Part shown: positions 11,790 to 23,558 of the stretch, one piece after another | Layout of the letters: each line of letters opens with the position of its first letter | Position numbering within the stretch: position 1 is the stretch's first letter | NCBI GenBank assembly: GCA_036924285.1 | Contig: JAYKYS010000004.1 | Location: 15,470,001-15,534,000, forward strand | Reading direction: 5' to 3' | DNA: 64,000 nt | Origin: Asterella californica | Lineage: Eukaryota > Streptophyta > Marchantiopsida > Marchantiales > Aytoniaceae | Program-made: the position numbers and the translations under genes | The notes under the pieces: generated by a model | The model's database searches: none | Told to the model about the DNA's origin: nothing | The model's input: only the letters and a program-made list of their open reading frames with translations

Positions 11790-13090
11790 CACAAGAGCCG
11801 CAACACAACACGACAGTGTTACATTGATGAGGATGACATGTTTGCAAATGCTGAGGAGGAGGAGAGAAAAGATGTTGGTGTCGAGTTGGTCTACAAGCTT
11901 CAGACTCGGAGCTGTTGTCGTTTAGAGATGAGCTCTACACATGTAGACTTCGCGACATAAGTTACTACTTGAGTTTGTTAGAGAAGCATGAGATTGGAGT
12001 GAAGTTGTCTTTAAGGAGATAAGGAAAAAAACATACAACTATTTGTTATGCGACAGGTACCTTTCGAGACGACCACAGAAGAGAGATGGGATGCTTGTAC
12101 CGGTGATGGACGATCTGCAAACGAAGCAGCATCTGATGAAAGAGTTTCATGCACTTTGTGGGTTGGACATCAAGGAGTATGGGTTATCTACACAAATAGT
12201 GGAAAGGTTTGTATCAAGACGTAGCATACTTTGTTGGTTCTTGTTTACATTGATAATTCTATTCAAAAGTGCATTACAAGGATGGACTTGTGCCCACTTA
12301 CTCGCCTAGCATCCACTTCAGGATTCTTGACTTAATGATGATGCCGCTGGGGTTATGGGACATGCCATACATGGTTCTAGCTCGTGAGGACCTCTCCAAC
12401 TTTGTGGAAGGTCGTGGATTGAGGACAAAGATCACAAAAGATATATGCAAGTTTGTGCTTGAAAATATTATTTGTCGATAAGGATATCTAGAGCTCAAAC
12501 TCACTACTATTATGAACTCGGAGAGAATTGGCAAGAATGAGCAAGGGCGTCCCTCGATAATTCAAGGATTAGTCAAGACGTGTGAAGGCTAGCTTAGGGA
12601 GTGACCCATGTTGCTTATGTTTGCTCTTTGGGTTAACACGTCGATGCACTGTACCACTACTGTATACATGCTTGTTGAGTTGATGATAAGACAAAAAACA
12701 CAGAAGTTGCGGTCGAAGCTGATTCTTGTGGGCGATTGGGTTTTAGTTTATGATAGTACTCTAGAGAACCAACATTCAACTGTATGAAAGTTTTCAAGGT
12801 GTTGGTTTGGACCTTAAGTTGTTATGGAGGTATATGAAAACGCAACCTATTCTCTGCGTGAGTTGGACGGTTCTGAACTGAAGCTGCTTGTTGCTAGTAA
12901 GTGAGTTAAGTTATTCATAAAGTGAGAAGGATCTGTTGAGTTAGACGAGTTCTTAGAAGGGGAACAAGCGATAATTGATGTCGATCAGTTGTTAGAGGAA
13001 TCTGAAGGTGTGGTCAGTTAAGACGAAGTAGACACTCAAATCGACTAGCACAATTGACACATATCGGAGGATGTGCAGGTTTGGAATGTC
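11790..13090 (+). pseudogene. Fragment A: decayed Ty3/gypsy pol 3' part (RNase H tail, integrase, 3' tract)
   Basis: Short frames in the right order match the pol of elements C, E and X1. They are a DEDDMFA..EEEE acidic linker (about 11830), QKRDGML and a KEFHALC zinc-finger remnant (about 12070-12160), the integrase core segment LAREDLSNFVEG with LRTK (about 12380-12430), KSERGH-equivalent words, and the ENQHST..KFSR C-terminal motif (about 12760). It ends with GGAGGATGTGCAGG at about 13067-13080, the conserved block that precedes the polypurine tract in the intact copies. Many stops and frameshifts and a strong A/T bias mark it as old. No LTR is recognisable on either side. Confidence 0.75.
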
Positions 13091-13638
13091 ATGTTGCAAG
13101 TTATTTTATGTGTGGAAAATATGTGATATATGTGGTTAGAATGCAAGCAGGGCCTTTAGACAGTTGCCTCTTAGCTTAAGGTGGGCCCTTGGTTAGTAGC
13201 GCCATAGGATAAGCTGTGGTCTTAAGCAAGCTAGGCCACTTCTTGAAAGAGGAAAATTTTTACCTACAAATTGTGAAGTATCATGTTGTAGTGCTCGTCG
13301 AGATGAGCGCCATGGCATGTTCGGATTCATGAAAATAATTCTCGAGGAGAAAAATCTATCATTTGTGATTAAGTTAAAAATGTGTTTTAGGGAATTACAC
13401 AATTAGTGATAAGGAGGTTGGATTGTGGATATTAAAGTTCTGAGGCGTCGATAGTACATAGTACTCAAAGAAATATGTATAAGCGACATTTCTATATGCT
13501 GTTGGTTCCATGGTCTTATTTTCTAAAGTTCTCGAAACAAAGTGACTGTATATGATCATGACTTCAACGGCAGGTGGTAGACACTACGCACAACGACATT
13601 GTAAACTCACAAAATTTTAACTTATAGCTTTCATTCAC
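13091..13638. other. Spacer between retrotransposon fragments
   Basis: No recognisable coding sequence. Words such as GCAGGGCCTTTAG and CTCTTAGCTTAAG near 13147-13180 faintly recall the E-type LTR, so this may be an eroded LTR of fragment A. I cannot prove it by eye. Confidence 0.3.
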
Positions 13639-13639
13639 T

Positions 13640-14135
13640 CATTCAAAGATCTCCTCGAGTGTCGGCATGGCATACTTATTGGACTTTGTCTGCTGATTGA
13701 TAGGACGGTAGTCTCCACACATTCGCTTATCCGTGTAGTTGTCATACATATTCTTCTTTGCTGGCATAACTATGGCAGATGCATACTTTCCATGCAACAT
13801 CTCCACCAGCCCAGCCTCCAAGAAGTCTTGAGTCCTACTTTGGATCAAGGCTCTCTCCATGTCACTGTATCTGTAGGGACGTCAAAAGATTAGCGTGTCA
13901 TTAGCCAAGTCGATCCGTATACTTGATCTTTTCAAGATATCCAAATCCTCATACTGAAGACAAAACAATTCTTGTAGCTCTTCAAGAATCTCTGAACTCT
14001 TCGTCTCTCCTCTCTTATAAGCTTGGGTCCAATCTCTGACTCACAAGTATCCTCTGTCACCACGCTAGAGCTCCAATTCATCAAAGATCTCCTCAGGTGT
14101 CGGCATGGCATACTTATCGGACTTTATCTGTTGAT
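13640..14135 (-). pseudogene. Inverted, partly duplicated 5' RT fragment of a B-type Ty3/gypsy element
   Basis: Reading down the minus strand from about 14060, a frame shows DLANDTLIF, then ERALIQSRTQDFLEAGL, then ASAIVMPAKK, CGDYRPINQQ and AMPTLEEIFE, the first half of a reverse transcriptase up to its VDYR-like motif. A second, shorter copy of the last motif (INQQIKSDKYAMPTPEEIFD) sits upstream at 14088-14135 in the same orientation. The rest of the same RT runs on the plus strand from about 14266, so the 5' half has been inverted and partly duplicated relative to the 3' half. Confidence 0.75.
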
Positions 14136-14265
14136 TGATAAGACGAAGTCGTTGACTGCTATCTTGCAGCCTCTAGAGCAGTTTCCTTCTGCTCACCACC
14201 AACAACCTCTACCGCCACTATGCGAAAAACTTCTGCAGTCCTAGCTATAAGCTCCACACTCTCTC

Positions 14266-15947
14266 ATATGAAAGTCTTCAGTACTTTGGACTTTCGAGCA
14301 GGGTATCATCAGTTGCCGATGAGAGAAGAAGATAAGTCCAAGACAACATTCTGAGGAATTGACTCTCACTGCAAGGATTGTTTGTATCAGTGGCAGTTCT
14401 TATCATTTGGGTAGAAGAACGCCCCTGCTGAGTTCCAAAGGATGATGGACAGGATCCTAGCAAGATTGCATTTTGTCACATGTTATATTGACGACATCTT
14501 AGTCTTTAGTGCTACAGTGGAGGAGCACGAGAGACACTTACGAGATATGTTCGAACGGTTGAGAGCTCATGGGTTGAAGTTACACCCTGGGAAGTGTAAG
14601 TTCTTCCAGGAGTTGGTAGAGTATCTGAGTCACATCATCTACCCAGGTGGGTTGCATGTGTTCAACAGATGAAGGTTGAGACTATTGCACATATTTCAGT
14701 ATGTTGGGACTTGGAGCAGTGCTGACTCAGCACGATGATGAGAAAAAGAAGTTTATGGTGGCGTATGTCTGTCGCTCCAACAATTTGATGGAGGCGAGGT
14801 ACAGTTCGTATGAGAGGGAGTGTTTAGCTGTAGTGTGGGCTGTTGCACACTCTTGATGTTATCTGTTTGAGAACCCTTTTACTCTCATCACTGATCATCA
14901 GCCGCTCAAGTGGTTGATATAGTCCGACAAGCTTACAGAGAAGCTTACACGATGAGCTCTTGTCTTACCGGAGTATGCTTCCAAGTATTGCATAGACCTG
15001 GAGTTGCAAACCTAGATGCCGATGGGTGAGTCGCAACCTATGCACGAGTCAACAAGATCAGACTGAGGCTCGATAGTATGACGAGGTTGATGAGGAGATA
15101 GTGCCAGGGTGGCATGCATCTGTCTTTCTTTGCGTGTTGGTCATGAACTCTAGTAAGGAGGATCGAGTCGTATCTTTCTCAGGTCAAAGAGTAGATGACG
15201 AGTCTTTAGATCTTGAGGGTGGAGATGGTGTTCAGACTAGCGAGATATCCACGATGATGTGATCATAATGGAGTATCTACGTACTAGCATGATGGGAGGC
15301 ACAATAAGTGCTAAGGAGTGAGATCGTGTCCTTCAACGAACGAAGAGATTTTGACGACAAGGACGACATGTACTTCGAGTGTGTGATGATGAGAGGGTAC
15401 GAATAGTGCCACATCCATCCCAAAGGGCATAGTTAGTACGACATGCTCATAAGGAGTTGGGACATTTTGGAGTGAAGCGTATGCATAACTTACTCCAAGA
15501 TAATATTGGTGGCGTGGTATGCACATCGATGTGCAGCAGTTTGTCGCATGATGTGTGATTTGTGAACGAGTACGAGCATCATTTAATGCTCCCACTCCAC
15601 AGTTACACCCCCTTATCGATTATGGGGTTGGATTATCGTTGGAGTCTGGATTTTGCGAGACCTTTACTGTTGATCGTACGTCATCACCGGTATGTGTTGG
15701 TGATTGTGAAGCACTTCTCCAAGTGGATTGAGTTGGTGGTATTACCAGACAAGTGAAGAGACGACGTATGTGTTCTTATATCGAGTGCTGAGTCGTTTTG
15801 GAGCACCAGCTAGAGTGTTGACGGACCAAGGTACACAGTTTTTTGGTGAGTTTCAGACCTAATGTGATCAAACGCTGATTGATCATCTGACTACATCTCG
15901 AGATCATCCTGAGGTGGATGGTTTGGCGGAGAAGGTAGTTCAGACGG
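14266..15947 (+). pseudogene. Element B, part 1: Ty3/gypsy RT, RNase H and integrase (first half)
   Basis: From about 14274 the plus strand encodes FSTLDFRAGYHQLPM, then an intact catalytic box YIDDILVFS (about 14485-14511) within a 76-codon open frame ending at 14672. A jump of roughly 80 codons follows, then RNase H motifs (VLTQHD, YSSYERECLAVVWA, LITDHQPLKW). The integrase begins at about 15400 with HKELGHFGVKRMH, followed by SLDFARPL (first Asp), LTDQGTQF (second Asp) and DGLAEKVVQT (Glu). Multiple stops interrupt it. The frame is cut at QT by element X1 at 15948 and resumes at 24880. It belongs to a different lineage from X1, C and E. Confidence 0.85.
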
Positions 15948-17268
15948 TGTAGAGTTGAGAGTTTTCCTCGGGAAGGGCGGAACCTTCTGGCTGTGATATG
16001 AGCTTGAAGGCTGTGTTCAGTCTACTTAAGGAAGCACTAGATTCCTGGCTTTGGCTGGTTTGCTCAAAGGATAGGCTTCAGGTTACAAGGTGATACTGAA
16101 AAATGCTCATACAAGTCTCTTGGCTCTTCTGATATGTTCAGGAAGCAAAGTTCAGGCTTAACTAGCAACGATAAGATCTGACGGCAAACTTTGGCACTCA
16201 GGATTGACAAATATGTGAAGGTTTAGACTTCAGAACTTCTCCTACATGTCAATGAGGTCCTACTTGATACACATACGAAGTTTCAGCTTGAGATCATTTC
16301 AGAGCACCAAGATATGAGTAGAAACTTTCTGAACAGAGAAATTATGACAATTTCTGGTACCCAGCCAGCTATTTCGACCTATAACAGGAGATTGGCTCGA
16401 TCAATTTCGAAGTTTCTTACAGGATTTGCAGTACACAGCTTGCTAAACACTCCTGTGAAGTTGGACCTCCTGATTGTACATAGAACTCCAGATTTCGTTC
16501 TCTGAAGTTGCTGCTCTAGATTGCGAGCTTTACAGACCCCCTCTGCTTCAGCGGTCGCCCTGAATTACTCAGTAACTCAAATCACTTGAAACTTTTTTGA
16601 CAGTCGTAGCCCGGCTGACAATGAACACAACCACGAAGGTTTGAAGCGATTTCCTCAATTCTGCTGCAATTGACACTCAAAACCCCAAATTCAACAGAAG
16701 TGCTGCAATTTTGACACAAATCGAACTTCAATCAGCCATAATTCCTTCTTTATTGCTCCAAATCGATCAAACTTTTCGCTGACAGTGCTTGGCACGACGA
16801 GCTCTATCTCCTTGTGCTCTCAGATTTCGCAGTGTCCTTACCAATTGCTCGAAATCCACTCTAGAGCTCTGTTTCTAAACTTAGAGTTTTACAAAAGACA
16901 AAAATGGATCAATGGGAGTTCATAGCTCCACTTGATTGTCCTTTTGTGCCTTAAACTACCTGGTAACTTATCTACACTCATAGGCTACCACGTCAAGCCC
17001 CCTAGAGTGCTAGCGTAAAACTTAAACTACCTAAAACGACACGCAGTCCCGAAAAATAACTTAAATCAGCCAGAAAGCGTGCATGGGCGACACGCAAATA
17101 CAACCCATGAGCTTAAACCCTATCAACATGGTAATCAACCTACTAAGACTCAAAATATATAACATCTTCCAAAAATAGACTTCTCTGAGGTCTTAACTTC
17201 ACTCAGAGAGACTAACGCCTGACAGAGAAGTGAATCATTTACTATGTGAAATGATTCACATCATGACA
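15948..17268 (-). repeat. X1 3' LTR
   Basis: 1321 bp, TG..CA on the plus strand. In element orientation it starts TGTCATGATGTGAATC and ends in CTCAACTCTACA, directly after the polypurine tract. It contains a short near-perfect inverted repeat, GTGAATCATTT/AAATGATTCAC, at its outer U3 end (about 17230-17260). Its central part is homologous to the LTR of element C, but its ends are not. Confidence 0.95.
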
Positions 17269-17300
17269 TCCACCCCCTCCAAACCTGCACATCCTCCGGT
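17269..17300 (-). other. X1 polypurine tract and conserved upstream block
   Basis: On the minus strand, ACCGGAGGATGTGCAGG (17284-17300) is followed by a purine run containing GGAGGGGGTGGA that abuts the 3' LTR. The tract primes plus-strand DNA synthesis. The same block and spacing recur in C, D, E and fragment A. Confidence 0.85.
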
Positions 17301-17314
17301 ATGTGCCAATCTCC

Positions 17315-20300
17315 TCAGTCTTCTGTTTGATCTTCATCATCATCGCTCTCCTCCGTCTCAGCCTCATCAGACACTGGGACGTCTCCGTCTCTTGTTGTCC
17401 TCAGCTCTGACTCCAGAAAATTGTATAACTCAACTGACCCTCCGCGTCTCTTGAACAGTTTCACATGTTTGCCAACCACAGATAGCTTCAAAGGAGTACC
17501 ATCGAACTCACGCAAACTATAAGTGGCATTCTCATACACATCTAGCACAACATAAGGCCCGAACCATCTTCGAGAGAACTTACGAAGTGTATAATGCTGA
17601 TTCTCCAACGTGCTATCATATACCAGAACCCAGTCACCAACATGTATTGGCTTTGGTCATAGTCGGTGAGTCTTGTCAAAACGTTCTTTGTTTCTGACTC
17701 GAGCCATCTTCAGCCTTTCCTGTGCATCAGCAAGATCCTCCTCCCTTTGCTCCAACTGCCTAATACGTAAAGCAAGGAGTGAAGCACGATCTATACCATC
17801 TTCCCACGGTAGCGTGCCCATGTAGGAAAGTACTCCTCAGCAGACATGATCGGTTTCTGCCCCAGCATAAGCTCAACTGGCATATAGCCAGTCGTAGTAC
17901 AGTGTGTAGTTCTATCATCCCACAAAGCAAATGGAAGTAGTCTCGGCCATTCTCTAGGTCTACCATCACATGCTTTCACTAAAGCATGAACGATAGAAGA
18001 GTGTCCTCGTTCACTCTTACCAATGTCCTCTGGATTCATAGCAGTAGTAAGTCGAAGCTTTACTCCATAACGAGCAAAAAACTCTTTCACTTCAGCGTCT
18101 CTCAGCTCGCCTCTATCTGCACGTAATCTCCCAACTGATCCATAACTACAGATGATATCTTCAAGCACGAACCTGCAGATATTCTCTGTAGTCTCCGTCC
18201 GTAATGCTCGTCCCTCCACATAGTTGGAAAGATCCTCCCGAGCCAACACCAAATAACGCATCTCCCATAATCCCGGTGGCATCATCACAAGATCAAGAAC
18301 CCATTGAAAATAGATACTAGGTGGATAAGTAGGTACAAGTCCATCTCTGTAACGGACTTTAGAGTAGAACTGGCAGTGCAGACACGACCCAACAAAGTCC
18401 ACCACGTCTTGATACAAACCCTTCCACTAGTAACGCTCCTTCATCTTCGTGTATGTAGCCCATACTCCACGATGTCCAGCCCACAAGGTATCATGAAACT
18501 CCTTCAGCAGATTAAGCTTTGTCGGTTGATCATCCACCACTCTAGCAAGCATCCCATCTCTTCTCTTCGGACGTTTCCACAGATAACTCTCACGTAGAAG
18601 GTAACTGTACGCCTTCTGTCTGATCTCTTTGAACTCTGCATCACTCCATCCTTCTCTTCTGCATAACGAACTCAGATAAAATCCAATATCGCGGAACTTT
18701 TCTGAGTAGAACTCCTCATTGAACGGCAGTGGTTCCAAGTCTGAAGTCTGCTGACTAACTTGGCACCAAATGTCTCTCTTCTCTTCATTCTCCACCTCTG
18801 CAAACATCTCATCCTCATCTGTATAACGAGCCCTAGACAACATATATGCAACTGGATTGTCCTTCCCTGCTATATGCTTTAGCTCAGGGTTCAGACTCCG
18901 GACATAAGCAATCCATCGCAGCATTGCTATGTCTGGTGTATTGCAGTTCGCTATCATACCCAACAATGGCAAACAATCTGTTTCTAATATCACACGGACC
19001 CCTATCAAAAACTCTCGATCTACCTTCATAGCAGTAACAGCTCCCCACAACTCATGCTTCACCTGAGGATAGTTACGCTGTCTATCTGTTAAGATCCGAG
19101 CTCCAAACCTTGAAACAAACCGCACATCTTCTGCATCTTCTTGACCAACTGCCCATCCAATCGCCTTTGGACTCGTATCAACAGTTAGTACCACAGGTCT
19201 CCCGCTCTCGTAGCTAAGCCTCCTTAGTATAAGTATACTTCAGAATCTCCTTCAGCTGCTCCATCGTCTCATGATGTTCTTGCCGCCAAGTAAACCTCCT
19301 TCCTTTTCTCAAAAGTGCATACAGAGGCTCGACAATGTGTGCATAATGAGGAATATTCACACGAAAGAACACACAAGCTCCTAAAAACAGTCGAACCTCA
19401 GTGATGTTGGTGCAGTCAGCTATCCTTGCTATAGCATCTACCTTCTCTAAGTTCGGACGTCTTCCAAAAGTACCACACAGATGACTTACCACCACAATCT
19501 CTGACATCTCAAAGTGAGATTTGGTACCTGACAGAGTGAGATGTACCTCTTCCAAACGCATCAGAATCTTCTTCACATCTCGAATGTGATCTGCAACGAA
19601 CTTTCTGCATCCATCAGAAGTCACAGCTTCGTCTTTGTCTTCTATCGGACAGCCTTTCATGAGAATATCATCCAGAAACGGAATAGTGACCTCAGGTACA
19701 AACTCTCGTAACACCTTATGCATCGCATTCTGCACATGGGCTACTGAGTTTGTCGCACCCTGAGGAAGAGTACACATCCGCATCAATCTCAAAGGTGTAC
19801 GCATGGTAGTCAAGTCTCTACTCTCCAAAGCAAGCTGAAACTGATCATAACCTGAAAACAGATCTCCAATAGAATAGATTGACCTTCCAGCAAACGCCTC
19901 AGCTACTTCATCAACCACAGGTCATGTTTCAACGTTTCAAATCGTGATGTTGTTGGCAAGCTGCAAGTCTTGGATGAAGCGCAGAGCTCCTGTCTTCTTA
20001 GGTATTGTGAACCATTGGCTAGAGTACGAAGCCATAGATGGTTCAAGAATACCCATCCGCATCCTCTCCTTCAGTAACTCAATCACCTTCGGTAGCAAGG
20101 CACGAGGGACTGGAATCGGCTTCAAGTCCCAAGGTACGTGAGGAACAGTGAAGATAACCATCGAAGCTATCACACTAGGATCCACACAACCAATCTCCTC
20201 AGCTGAGAAAGAAAATGCCTTATCAGACTAACTATCATATGTTCAAAAGCTCGTTTCTCCTCTTCAGTCAAGAAGCCACCCCCTCCTATCTGGAGTTGCT

Positions 20301-20967
20301 CGAGTGTCTCTTGAGTAAACTTGTGCCCTACTTGTGTAGGATCTCTAAGCACAGGTTCAGCAGCCGCTAACTCCATCTGCTGCTGAGAATCAACATGTAA
20401 TTGGGTCGCCACAGGCTTTACCTTCCTCGCTACAGCTTTATACTTGGCGTGTACTTCCGCTTCTTGCTGAGAGCCACACCAACAGACTGCATCCTTCCAT
20501 CCATTCTCTAGTCTCGGATGAGGAAGATATCGCAAGTATGAGACAACCTCCTCATAGACTTCACGAGAATGGATGAGGATCACCACCCTACCTCCCATCT
20601 GTTCCGTCAACCTATCTACATCATCCAACCAACGAACAAAAGACTGTACATTTACAAACTCCTCATAAACACCAGAAATCATCTCATCTTCCTTCAGAAC
20701 TCCTGTACAACGCAGATTTGCTGCACACCTCTCCATCTGCCTTCTACTCTTCTCAGTCAAATCCTCTATCCGCGTGAACTCAGTCCAATCATCAGAACTG
20801 AAAGCCATCAAACCAGATTTCCAACTATGTACAGTGCAACTACTTTCTAAATCTTGAGCAGCCTCTCCATCAGCCTCCTGTGATCCCTCAGGCTGCTCAA
20901 GCGAGATCATAGTAACAGTAGATCCTTCACTCTCTATCACGTCCTACGAGAGTGGTTTCTGAAAACC
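17315..20967 (-). pseudogene. X1 pol: RT, RNase H and integrase, broken
   Basis: Reading down the minus strand, the RT N-region with IPHVPWDLKPIPVPRALLP (about 20130) is followed by GALRFIQDLQ, GDLFSGYDQFQLA, the catalytic box PFLDDILMKG (about 19660) and VRLFLGACVFF. RNase H follows from 19194 with TVDTSP, HELWGA, LETDCLPLL and AGKDN. The integrase zinc finger KEFHDTLWAGH..CLHC and core ADRGE / KSERGH run to 17791, and a GPYVV-type C-terminal domain ends near 17315 in an acidic tail. Pol is spread over at least five frames, so it is inactive. The RT box is FLDD rather than the commoner Y-x-DD. Translation should enter pol by -1 frameshifting at 20962-20968. Confidence 0.88.
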
Positions 20968-20968
20968 C
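20928..20968 (-). promoter_or_regulatory. X1 predicted programmed -1 ribosomal frameshift site
   Basis: On the minus strand, the gag-pro frame ..AAG GGT TTT CAG.. contains the heptamer GGGTTTT (20962-20968) in the X XXY YYZ phase. A 7-nt spacer (20955-20961) and a hairpin follow: CACTCTC (20948-20954) pairs with GAGAGTG (20928-20934) across a 13-nt loop. The 0 frame stops at 20944-20946. The -1 frame continues with residues similar to the start of pol in C and E for about 11 codons before a later indel breaks it. The heptamer and spacer match those of C and E, while the stem sequence differs. Confidence 0.75.
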
Positions 20969-21029
20969 TTACTCCAACAGATAGGAGAATCCCTCAAGGT
21001 CTGTCGGTTTCGTTCGTTCATACGAACGG

Positions 21030-22064
21030 TCAGAAACTGCACAGAACGTCTATCATTTGGATTACGGATCTTAGCGTAATGAGATCCTCATCCATTACCT
21101 TGGTCTTCATTCGAACTGCAGTGATATAAGGCTGACCAAGAATCACAGGATATGAAGTAGAAGACTGCACGAAGAAATGTTGATCCACATCCACATCACC
21201 TATCTTCACCTTCACGTTAAGACAAACGCTGTATAACTCACCCTTCTGGTTGTTTGCAGCTCGTAGCACCCAACCATGGTTCAGCTCGATAGGCCACTGA
21301 CCTCTCTCATACACCTCCCGTGACATGATGTTGATCTCAGATCCGTGATCAACTAAAGCAGCAACAGGTTCAGCCAAACTTCCAAGACGAACTCGTGTAG
21401 CAGTTGTAGCACGAGCCCAATGTCTCCTTCTGAAATCACTATCAGTAGCTGGATTCTCCTTGCCAGCTTCCTCATCATCGAACTCAATGATGTTGGTATC
21501 AGCAACCAACGCTTCTTGTTGGTATCCCTTGTCATCAGCTTCCTGAAAATGCACCTTCCCAAACTCTACATCATTCACAGAAGCTCCTACCGCATCTATC
21601 ATTTGACTTTCTACCTGCTCGGACATCACCTGTCTCTTGTGCTTGATGATGTCGATGATCAGTTCGTGAAACTCCCTCTTTGCAATACCAAGAACTTCCC
21701 AAAGAGAAAACTCGATTTGCGAGTCTAGTATCATTTGCTCCAAGATGCTCTTCAGATCAGTAGAAGTTTCAATATCAGCTGCCAACTTGTAAGCCGATCC
21801 CTTCCCCTTCTCTTGGGCAGTAAACCGCCTACCAGCAGTCGTTGGCTCCTGCTGGGATCTCTGCACGTCCTCCACCGGACCTGGTGCAGGTGGAGGAGCT
21901 GCAGAAGTAGACGGGATGTCTTCAGGAAGAGCCGCTCGTCTCCTTGTGACTCTTCGTCTATCCCCAGTCTCCTCAAGAACTCCAGTATCAACTTCAGAGG
22001 CTTCTCGTCGTCTCTTTTCCTCTACAGAAGCATCCTGCCAATGAACATGTCTATCTACATCCAA
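21030..22064 (-). pseudogene. X1 gag-pro: linker and aspartic protease
   Basis: This 344-codon frame carries a conserved linker (REFHELIIDIIKHKRQV) and the protease with active-site D-H-G-S in ALVDHGSEINIMS, followed by GQPYITAVRM. The usual retropepsin motif is D-[ST]-G, but here the second residue is His, as in C and E. The frame is disturbed near 21095, before the conserved VQFLTV..HERNR tail that leads to the frameshift site, so the protein is broken. Confidence 0.85.
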
Positions 22065-22066
22065 GA

Positions 22067-23489
22067 ATGCTCTGATAGAAGCAGCATCTACAGGATCTCC
22101 TCATCCTGTGACCTTACGAATAGATTCGGCTCCTCTCTATCTCAGAAAGGACTGGAGCCACACTCTTCTCAGTAGTGCTATCTAGCAATGTAGGACTAGA
22201 AGAGACCTCAATATGCCCAGCATATACATCAGAATTTATCAGCGGTGCCATTAACGCAGTTGCAGTTGCTTTTGCAGCCACAGCAATCTGAGGTAGACTC
22301 CTCATGCCTCCTCGCCCAAGCTGCGTGCTCAACGGCTCTCCAATAGAAGAAAGGTGCAGCCTACCGTTCTGATAAAGAACCACACCATCTCGCAAAGCAG
22401 CTGTGAGCTCTTGACAATCTCCTCGGAAATGATCAGGACTGTCACACCAAATACATCTACGAACCGGAGCTCCTCCTGGACGTGCAGCAGCAGGCGCCGG
22501 TGGCTGCTCTCTCTGCAATCCAGCTAACTCTACCTTCAGCTCTCGCATCTGTCGAATTAGGTCTTCAATCTGGTTCTGTTGACCATGGTTCTCCGCAGGT
22601 CTCTGAACAGGTGCCTTTTGTGCCGGAGCTGACACAACTGGCATCAAAGGAACTGCAGCTGGGACAACAGGTCTGGGAGCAGGGGCCAAAGGCTGCTGTG
22701 CTTGAGGAGCAGCATAAGGTGGAGTGACCACTTCTGCAAGCGGACGTCCTCCCACAGCCACTCTTCTCCTCCTCTGTCTTGTCAGTACAGCCACAACATT
22801 CTCAACTCTCCCCCAATCCATAGTAACACCTCCCTCAGCGGATCGATCGGCCAACATAAAACATAACCGATCTGCCGTAGCATCATCGGTAGCTTGTAAG
22901 AAAAGCTCTGTTCTCCTAGCATCTAGGGTGATTCGCTCTAGAGTTGAAAGTTGCTGATATCTCCGATCAAACTCTCTCAGCAACTCACTCAAGCTCATCA
23001 TACGACCAGGTTGCTGCTCAACCCAGTCTAGAAATGTCTTCTAGTAACTCTCTCTGAATCCTCCTCAAGAAACTCTTCTCGAAGAGATCGCTCAAAACTC
23101 ATCCAGATTCCAAGATTTCTTCTCTGTACATCTCTAACTTGGTCCCGCAACTCAGGAATGACAGCTAACTCAAAACTTGCTATCATCTCAGCATCAGTAA
23201 CCGTAACCAGCTCCATCTCTTCTCTATACTCACGTAGATATCTAGAAATATCTCTACCCTCAAACCTTCCACATCTGTTCACAATAGCTTGCAAAGCCTT
23301 GGTGGACTTTACCTCACCCCCTCCAACGATCGGATGTTGTTGGACCAGGGCCGCAAGCGTCTTCATGATCTCAGCCGTATCCAGACCAGGTACAGAGGTC
23401 GTTGCAGTCACAGGTGCTACAGAAGGTGCTGCAGTAGACGTAGATGCATCAGCCCCATAAGTAGCAGCAGCAGCGCTCTTGCGATCCAT
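22067..23489 (-). pseudogene. X1 gag (capsid and CCHC knuckle), frameshifted
   Basis: The first in-frame ATG is at 23489 (start MDRKSAAAATY). The capsid-like helical region TKALQAIVNRCGRFEGRDISRYL continues to ERVTRR, then a frameshift near 23030 moves the rest into another frame (LSELLREFDRRYQQLS, TELFLQ). The second part ends with a zinc knuckle, CIWCDSPDHFRGDC (C-x2-C-x4-H-x4-C, about 22430-22470), and a proline/alanine-rich spacer precedes it. Gag would package the element RNA. Further indels near 22120-22070 separate it from the protease frame. Confidence 0.85.
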
Positions 23490-23538
23490 CTTCTCTCTTT
23501 GTAGTAAACTCAACTTCCTCAATCAATCACCCCAAGAG

Positions 23539-23556
23539 CTCTCAGTGGAAGCACCA
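23539..23556 (-). other. X1 primer binding site
   Basis: In element orientation, TGGTGCTTCCACTGAGAG begins 2 nt after the 5' LTR and starts with the TGG that pairs with a tRNA CCA end. I could not assign the tRNA from memory. It differs from the binding site of C and D. Confidence 0.65.
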
Positions 23557-23558
23557 GA

